In this document: in pieces, positions 6,135 through 10,716 of the stretch
Numbering within the stretch: position 1 is the first letter of the stretch
How the letters are laid out: each line of letters starts with the position of its first letter
Origin: Ignavibacteria bacterium
Lineage (GTDB): Bacteria; Bacteroidota; Ignavibacteria; Tepidaquicellales; OLB5
DNA length: 10,716 bases
NCBI GenBank assembly: GCA_027492415.1
Contig: JAPUEV010000238.1
Span: 1-10,716, forward strand
Direction of reading: 5' to 3'
Made by a program: the position numbers and the translations under genes
The notes under the pieces: model-generated
The model's input: the letters and a program-made list of their open reading frames with translations, nothing else
Told to the model about the DNA's origin: nothing
Database searches by the model: none

Positions 6135-7691
6135 ATGTCAGATAAAACAGAAGATAAAGAAAAAGAAGTGAAACCGGAATCAAAGAACGGATCGAATGGT
6201 TTAAAAAGTGATAATGATACCGCTGCCGGGAAGCCGGAGAAAAAAGTAAAGGCTAAAAAAGAAATAAAAGCTGTTGAAATTTCAGAGTCAGAAGCTGCGC
6301 TTGCAAAGGAATTAACTCCATCACAAATTGTTGCAGAGCTTGATAAATATATAATCGGGCAGAATAATGCCAAAAAATCGGTTGCAATTGCTTTAAGGAA
6401 CAGGTGGAGAAGGAAACAGATCCCTGACGGTTTGCGTGAAGAAATTATGCCTAATAATATAATACTTATCGGACCCACAGGTGTAGGTAAAACTGAAATA
6501 GCCAGAAGGCTTGCAAAGCTCTCAAATGCACCTTTCATAAAAGTTGAAGCCTCCAAGTTTACAGAAGTAGGTTATGTGGGCAGGGATGTGGAATCAATTG
6601 TCCGCGAGCTTACAGATCTTGGTGTTACGATGGTTAAATCAGAAAAAAGCATAGAAGTTCAGAAAAAAGCTGAATACCTTGCGGAGGAAAGAATACTTGA
6701 TATCCTTATGCCGCCGGTAAAGAAGAAGGCTGATGATAACGCAGCAAACCCTGCAACACTGGGTTTTGCCACTGCCGCAACCGCTGAAACTGAAAAAGAA
6801 GACAATTTTAAAACACGGGAAAAATTCCGTGAAATGCTTCACAAGGGCGAGCTTGATGACCGACCAATAGAAATTGATGTTAGCGGCGATGGTATGCCAA
6901 TGATGCAGGTGATGGGACCGATAGGCTTAGATGATATTGGTGTTAACCTCCAGGATTTATTCAGCAGTGTTATGCCCAAGAAGGTTAAAAAGCGTAAAAT
7001 GACAGTTAAAGAAGCCAGAGTTGTACTTATCCAGGAAGAAGCTCAAAAGCTGATAGATATGGATTCTGTAATTAAAGAAGCAATTGAAAGGGTCCAGGAA
7101 TACGGAATTGTATTCATAGATGAAATTGATAAGATAGCAGGGCCATCATCAAAATCACAGGGACCCGATGTATCACGCGAAGGTGTACAGCGCGACCTGC
7201 TGCCAATTGTGGAAGGCTCGAGTGTTACTACAAAGTATGGTATGGTCAGGACGGACCATGTTCTTTTCATAGCATCCGGTGCTTTTCATGTATCAAAGCC
7301 AAGTGACCTGATTCCTGAATTACAGGGAAGGTTTCCTATCAGGGTTGAGCTTAACAGCCTGACAGAAGATGATTTTGTGAAAATTTTAACACAGCCGCAA
7401 AATGCGCTTTTAAAACAGTACGAAGCATTGCTTAAATCTGAGAATATTGAGCTGGATTTTGATAAGGATGGAATTCTTGAAATTGCAAAAATTGCAGCCG
7501 AAGTGAACGAACAGGTCGAAAATATCGGCGCAAGAAGACTGCATACAATACTTTCAACATTACTCGAAGAGATTTTGTACAATACACCTGACCTGATAAA
7601 AGAAAAAAAGATCACTATTGATAAAAACATGGTGGATGAGAAGCTAAAGGATATAGTAAAGAACAGGGACTTAAGCAGGTATATTCTGTAA
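6135..7691 (+). CDS. hslU: HslU, ATPase subunit of the HslUV protease
   Basis: An AAA+ unfoldase of 518 residues that forms a hexamer, unfolds substrates and feeds them into HslV. Walker A is GPTGVGKT (113-120, K119) and Walker B ends in IDE (D329, E330). The pore loop is GYVGR (146-150), and the sensor-2 motif GARR lies at 465-468. The intermediate domain spans roughly 160-310. The C-terminus DLSRYIL matches the tail that docks into HslV. The conserved protein begins around residue 60 (LTPSQIVAELDKYIIGQ). The preceding 58 residues are a Lys/Glu/Asp-rich, probably disordered extension absent from the E. coli protein (443 residues). No other ATG, GTG or TTG in frame could start closer to the conserved part, so the extension is likely translated. 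There is no good Shine-Dalgarno sequence. Confidence 0.97.
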   Translation: MSDKTEDKEKEVKPESKNGSNGLKSDNDTAAGKPEKKVKAKKEIKAVEISESEAALAKELTPSQIVAELDKYIIGQNNAKKSVAIALRNRWRRKQIPDGLREEIMPNNIILIGPTGVGKTEIARRLAKLSNAPFIKVEASKFTEVGYVGRDVESIVRELTDLGVTMVKSEKSIEVQKKAEYLAEERILDILMPPVKKKADDNAANPATLGFATAATAETEKEDNFKTREKFREMLHKGELDDRPIEIDVSGDGMPMMQVMGPIGLDDIGVNLQDLFSSVMPKKVKKRKMTVKEARVVLIQEEAQKLIDMDSVIKEAIERVQEYGIVFIDEIDKIAGPSSKSQGPDVSREGVQRDLLPIVEGSSVTTKYGMVRTDHVLFIASGAFHVSKPSDLIPELQGRFPIRVELNSLTEDDFVKILTQPQNALLKQYEALLKSENIELDFDKDGILEIAKIAAEVNEQVENIGARRLHTILSTLLEEILYNTPDLIKEKKITIDKNMVDEKLKDIVKNRDLSRYIL

Positions 7692-7699
7692 ATATTTCG

Positions 7700-7707
7700 T
7701 ATCTTTG
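7700..7707 (+). promoter_or_regulatory. -7 promoter element before the outer-membrane protein gene
   Basis: TATCTTTG, identical to the element upstream of the hydrolase, lies 46 nt before the ATG at 7754 and 8 nt after the hslU stop. No TTG occurs at the expected upstream spacing. It suggests transcription separate from hslVU. Confidence 0.5.
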
Positions 7708-7753
7708 TAATTATTGAGAAATAAAACAGGTATTAAACAGGAGAAAAACATAC

Positions 7754-8584
7754 ATGAAATATTTTTTAAAATTCTTTCTGCTTTTTGTGATCATAACAGG
7801 CAGCTTATTTTCACAGCAAAATACTGTATTGAAGCTTGGCGGTAAAAAGAATTCAATTAAAGAGCTTGCTTCAGATTACAAACCATCGCTGCAATCAGGG
7901 TTTAACAAGGAATACCAGCTTAAAACCAGGAAAACTGTTACTTCATACTTTGGTGCAGGTTATTCATTCATGATATTTACAAACAAATATATGAGTGATG
8001 CCTTTCCGGTACTTGATACCAGGAATGGCAGCTTTTTAACCAATATCAATCTTTTCTTTGGCTTTGCAATAGCAAAAGCTGTAACACTTGAGTTTTCTCC
8101 TTCAATATTATTCACAAGCAACAACAGGCAGGTAAACTACCAATTTTCACAGCCGTTTAATTCAGGTACCAGTTACTCTGATTATGGTCATACTTATACA
8201 AACGGAATTATTGCCTTACCGCTTGTTGTAAACGTAAGATTTTTCCCGTTGTTCAAGCAAAAGGGTTTCGGCCGGTTATTTTTTATCGGCGGCGGTGCGG
8301 GTGCATCGTGGATAAGGGAAGAGAATGATGTTTACTTCAATAATAATCCCACAAGTATTTCAGTTTATTCTGATTATATATCAGGTATATCAACCAGCCA
8401 GTGGGCTCCTGTTTTCCGGGCACTAGCAGGTTTTACAGGAACAGGAGGGCAGTTTGGTTTTGGCGGTGAAGTAAGCTATAATATCATTCCGTTAAAACAG
8501 GATATGACCCAGCCATTTGCTACCAGGTTTGCCAAAGATTTCAACAGTGTGGATCTGACATTAAGATTTTACTTCAGTCTATAA
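7754..8584 (+). CDS. Secreted, probable outer-membrane beta-barrel protein
   Basis: A 276-residue protein with a signal peptide (1-21: a Lys-flanked hydrophobic run, cleavage near SLFSQQ). The mature part alternates polar and aromatic/hydrophobic residues in short beta-like stretches, for example about 97-106, 110-122, 151-163, 173-187, 217-231 and 233-246. It ends in VDLTLRFYFSL, an amphipathic strand rich in aromatic residues, as is usual for outer-membrane barrels. The Gly-rich FFIGGGAGASW (176-186) and PVFRALAGFTGTGGQFGFGGEV (219-240) fit barrel hairpins. No specific family is recognised. The start is supported by AGGAG (7738-7742) 11 nt upstream. It follows hslU closely but has its own -7 element and a terminator after it, so it is probably a single-gene unit. 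Confidence 0.72.
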   Translation: MKYFLKFFLLFVIITGSLFSQQNTVLKLGGKKNSIKELASDYKPSLQSGFNKEYQLKTRKTVTSYFGAGYSFMIFTNKYMSDAFPVLDTRNGSFLTNINLFFGFAIAKAVTLEFSPSILFTSNNRQVNYQFSQPFNSGTSYSDYGHTYTNGIIALPLVVNVRFFPLFKQKGFGRLFFIGGGAGASWIREENDVYFNNNPTSISVYSDYISGISTSQWAPVFRALAGFTGTGGQFGFGGEVSYNIIPLKQDMTQPFATRFAKDFNSVDLTLRFYFSL

Positions 8585-8598
8585 AAAATATTTAACGT

Positions 8599-8626
8599 AA
8601 AGCGGTGTTTTTACACCGCTTTTTTT
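8599..8626 (+). terminator. Intrinsic terminator after the outer-membrane protein gene
   Basis: A perfect 10-bp stem, AAAGCGGTGT (8599-8608) with ACACCGCTTT (8613-8622), has a TTTT loop and a T7 run (8620-8626). It lies 14 nt after the stop codon. Confidence 0.92.
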
Positions 8627-8665
8627 ATTCCCATAAAAAATAGTTGCTAATAGCGACAAATGTCA

Positions 8666-8697
8666 TTGTATTCGCTTATGCCAATATATTATATTTG
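8666..8697 (+). promoter_or_regulatory. Promoter of the multihaem cytochrome gene
   Basis: TTG (8666-8668), a 21-nt spacer and TATATTTG (8690-8697) match the Bacteroidota consensus fully. The leader would be about 50 nt and contains a good Shine-Dalgarno sequence. Confidence 0.68.
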
Positions 8698-8740
8698 TTA
8701 ACTCTCCCCGAGGCTCCAATTCCTGTAAACTATTATCAAT

Positions 8741-8748
8741 AGAAGGAG
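8741..8748 (+). promoter_or_regulatory. Strong ribosome binding site of the cytochrome gene
   Basis: AGAAGGAG lies 6 nt before the ATG at 8755. It is the best Shine-Dalgarno sequence in a window where most genes have none. Its AAGGAG is complementary to the CUCCUU type of motif in the minus-strand small RNA. Confidence 0.75.
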
Positions 8749-8754
8749 TATGTT

Positions 8755-10194
8755 ATGATCTCTAAAATCAGGTTCATATCATCGATTTTTCTGCTATTTA
8801 ACGTCTTGATTCCAGCATATTCTCAGCAATATGTATTATTAGGATGGAATGACCTTGGAATGCACTGTTCTAACAAAGATTTTTCAAAAATGGCGGTACT
8901 TCCTCCTTATAATAACGTGTATGCACAGATAATATTAAAACAGAACGGGCAACTGCCGCAAATTGTTAACACAGGATTTACGGTCGAATACTCAATTCCG
9001 GGCAATACATATTCTGTTGGCAAAACAAATTTCTGGAGTTATGCCCAGGTATTATTCGGCTTGCCTTCACCTTTACCGGATAACATTGGCTTGACCGGCA
9101 AAGGTCTTACTGGAAATATGGATATTACTTCAAATTATTTTAAAGTGAACGGGGTTCCGAATACACCGTTTGCAGATAATGACTTAAATAATGAAAAACC
9201 TTTCCAGACATTCCACCTTGTAGCAAAACAAAACGGTAACATATTAACTGAAACCGATAATGTAATACCTGTCAGCAACGAAATAGGATGCGTACAAAGC
9301 GGATGTCATACATCGGAGCAATCAATAAAAAATAATCATGAAAATGTTCCCGGTTTCAGGCAAAACAGCCCTGAGCTATGTGCAAGATGTCATGCATCTA
9401 ACGCGCTTGGTACCGTTGGTGACCCTGAAGCAAAATCATTTTCATTCAGGATTCATGATAAGCATAAATTTATTACCCCAACAAACAGTATCAATACTTG
9501 TTATAAATGCCATCCCGGTCCAAATACCCAGTGTTTCAGAGATGTAATGAGATCCAATAATATGATATGCCAGGATTGTCACGGTACGATGTCTAACATT
9601 GCCAGCACAATCGAAGGAGGCAGAAGACCCTGGCTTGATGAGCCAAAATGCGGCTCCACAAGCTGTCATGGAAATACATATTCCGAAGAACCCGGAAAAT
9701 TATTTAGGGAATCCAAAGGTCATGGAGGTTTATTCTGTTCCTCCTGCCATGGAAGCCCGCATGCAATTTATCCTACAACGCAGCCTAACGATAATCTGCA
9801 GAGTATAAGGGTTCAGGGGCATATAGGAGCAATTAATGACTGTATGGTTTGCCACTCAACACCGCCAACTGGTCCTGGCCCGCATGGAATTACATATGTT
9901 GGTATTATCCAGTTAAATGAAGAGGTTCCTGCAGCATTTGATCTGTATCAGAATTATCCTAATCCATTTAACCCTGAAACAGTAATAAAATTTTCAATTC
10001 CTGAAAATTCATTTGTAAGCCTGAAAGTTTATGATGCGTTAGGCAGGGAAACTGAAACACTGGTCAGCTCAAATGTAAGCCCGGGAGTGTTTACAGTAAA
10101 ATGGAATGCTGAAAAATATAATTCCGGTATTTATTTCTATATGCTTAAAACTGATAAAATAATTTTAAGCAGAAAAATGATCGTTTTGAAATAG
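8755..10194 (+). CDS. Secreted multihaem cytochrome c with a type IX sorting domain
   Basis: A 479-residue exported protein. A signal peptide (1-23, ending AYSQQ) precedes a beta-rich module of about 150 residues opening with GWNDLGMHCSNKDFS (30-44) and VLPPYNNVYAQI. This module recalls the start of some exported multihaem proteins in Geobacter and Myxococcota (from memory, not searched). Haem sites come next: five CXXCH motifs at C209, C249, C272, C328 and C363, and two CX4CH motifs at C179 and C299. That gives up to seven covalent c haems. Extra His residues (194, 234, 237, 323, 336, 356, 377) could be distal ligands. Residues about 391-479 form a type IX secretion sorting domain (YQNYPNPFNPET, LKVYDALGRE, SGIYFYMLKT, ending KMIVLK). 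The protein should therefore cross the outer membrane and be held at the surface or released. A role in extracellular electron transfer or redox chemistry is inferred; no substrate is evident. It is a single-gene unit with its own promoter and terminator. Confidence 0.9.
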   Translation: MISKIRFISSIFLLFNVLIPAYSQQYVLLGWNDLGMHCSNKDFSKMAVLPPYNNVYAQIILKQNGQLPQIVNTGFTVEYSIPGNTYSVGKTNFWSYAQVLFGLPSPLPDNIGLTGKGLTGNMDITSNYFKVNGVPNTPFADNDLNNEKPFQTFHLVAKQNGNILTETDNVIPVSNEIGCVQSGCHTSEQSIKNNHENVPGFRQNSPELCARCHASNALGTVGDPEAKSFSFRIHDKHKFITPTNSINTCYKCHPGPNTQCFRDVMRSNNMICQDCHGTMSNIASTIEGGRRPWLDEPKCGSTSCHGNTYSEEPGKLFRESKGHGGLFCSSCHGSPHAIYPTTQPNDNLQSIRVQGHIGAINDCMVCHSTPPTGPGPHGITYVGIIQLNEEVPAAFDLYQNYPNPFNPETVIKFSIPENSFVSLKVYDALGRETETLVSSNVSPGVFTVKWNAEKYNSGIYFYMLKTDKIILSRKMIVLK

Positions 10195-10210
10195 CAGTAT
10201 TATTATGAAT

Positions 10211-10238
10211 AAAAAAGGGAGCAATTGCTCCCTTTTTT
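10211..10238. terminator. Bidirectional terminator between convergent genes
   Basis: A perfect 28-bp palindrome: an A6 run, GGGAGC, AATT at the centre, GCTCCC and a T6 run. Because it is fully symmetrical it gives the same hairpin with a U-tail on both strands. It serves the cytochrome gene (stop at 10194) and the convergent acyl-CoA dehydrogenase gene (stop at 10264). Confidence 0.93.
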
Positions 10239-10263
10239 AATTTCTGATTTCTGAATTATACTG

Positions 10264-10716
10264 TTAATCTTTCAGCATAGCCCTTGAAATAACAACTTTC
10301 TGTATTTCCGATGTTCCTTCGTATATTTCAGTAATTTTTGCATCCCTTAAATATCTTTCAACAAGATACTCCCTTACGTATCCATAGCCGCCGTGCACCT
10401 GTATAGCTTCAAGGGCATTATTGACAGCGGTTTTGCTTGCAAGCAGCTTACCCATTGCTGCTTCTTTAGCGTAAGGCATGTCGTGGTCTTTTTTCCATGC
10501 TGCTTCAAGTACAAGAATTCTTGCAGCTTCAACATTGGTTGCCATATCTGCCAGTTTGAACTGTATAGCCTGCAGGTTCGCTATCGGGTTGCCGAATGCT
10601 TTCCTTGTTTTGGCATAACGTGTTGCAGCTTCAAGTGATGCCTGCGCAATACCAAGCGCCTGCGCGGCAATACCTATCCTGCCGCCGTTGAGTGTTTCCA
10701 TTGCGATCTTGAATCC
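10264..10716 (-). CDS. Acyl-CoA dehydrogenase, C-terminal part only
   Basis: The last 150 codons of a minus-strand gene that enters from the right edge. The first residues in the window, GFKIAMETLNGGRIGIAAQAL, are standard interior sequence of the family, so the Met at 10701 is not the start. The family is a flavoprotein that dehydrogenates acyl-CoA at alpha-beta and passes electrons to ETF. The C-terminal alpha-helical domain is complete: FAD/dimer-contact motif VHGGYGYVREYLVERYLRDAKI, then EIYEGTSEIQ, whose Glu in YEGTS is the catalytic base in MCAD- and SCAD-type enzymes. The sequence looks most like short-chain (butyryl-CoA) dehydrogenases, but chain length cannot be settled from this part. 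Confidence 0.95.
   Translation of the reverse strand, partial: GFKIAMETLNGGRIGIAAQALGIAQASLEAATRYAKTRKAFGNPIANLQAIQFKLADMATNVEAARILVLEAAWKKDHDMPYAKEAAMGKLLASKTAVNNALEAIQVHGGYGYVREYLVERYLRDAKITEIYEGTSEIQKVVISRAMLKD

Noticed and set aside
9338..9808. Short open reading frames in other frames of the cytochrome gene, both strands
   Set aside because: The cytochrome reading is continuous with seven haem motifs, and the alternatives have no supporting features.
10264..10701. Complete small acyl-CoA dehydrogenase starting at 10701
   Set aside because: The frame stays open to the window edge and the residues before that Met (GFKIA) are conserved family sequence, so the gene is a truncated view of a longer one.

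Overview
The window looks like chromosomal DNA of a member of the Bacteroidota/Chlorobi group, most likely the Ignavibacteria. Four things point there: a C-terminal type IX secretion sorting domain with the Ignavibacteria-style 'YQNYPNPFNPET' opening, Bacteroidota-type promoters (TTG / TAnnTTTG), few Shine-Dalgarno sequences, and AT-rich DNA. This is inferred from sequence character; no marker gene was searched.

Layout. Positions 1-309 (minus) hold the first 103 codons of an SRAP-family (YedK/HMCES) protein. It is divergent from a complete alpha/beta hydrolase at 420-1181. From 1175 to 1728 there is no convincing protein gene, but the stretch is full of structure: a 7-bp tandem repeat starting inside the hydrolase stop codon, a two-hairpin REP-like element, and a probable structured small RNA on the minus strand with one or two terminators. 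Its strand is supported by G-U pairs and U-tails. Then come plus-strand genes for a peptide-type ABC permease (1729-2814), DprA (2856-4001) and sigma-54 RpoN (4041-5441), closely spaced and perhaps co-transcribed. HslV and HslU (5548-7691) follow as a two-gene operon encoding the ATP-dependent HslUV protease. After it are a secreted, probably beta-barrel outer-membrane protein (7754-8584) with its own terminator, and a secreted multihaem cytochrome c with a type IX sorting tail (8755-10194). A perfectly palindromic terminator separates the cytochrome from a convergent acyl-CoA dehydrogenase, cut by the window end (10264-10716, minus).

The genes are a mixture of housekeeping functions: DNA-damage and DNA uptake (SRAP, DprA), transcription (RpoN), proteolysis (HslUV), transport, extracellular electron transfer or redox (cytochrome) and fatty-acid oxidation. 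They do not form one pathway. The most promising undescribed item is the minus-strand RNA at about 1433-1616. It closes with a 13-bp helix, carries two further hairpins, and shows three CCUCCU/CUCCUUU anti-Shine-Dalgarno-like motifs in predicted unpaired positions.
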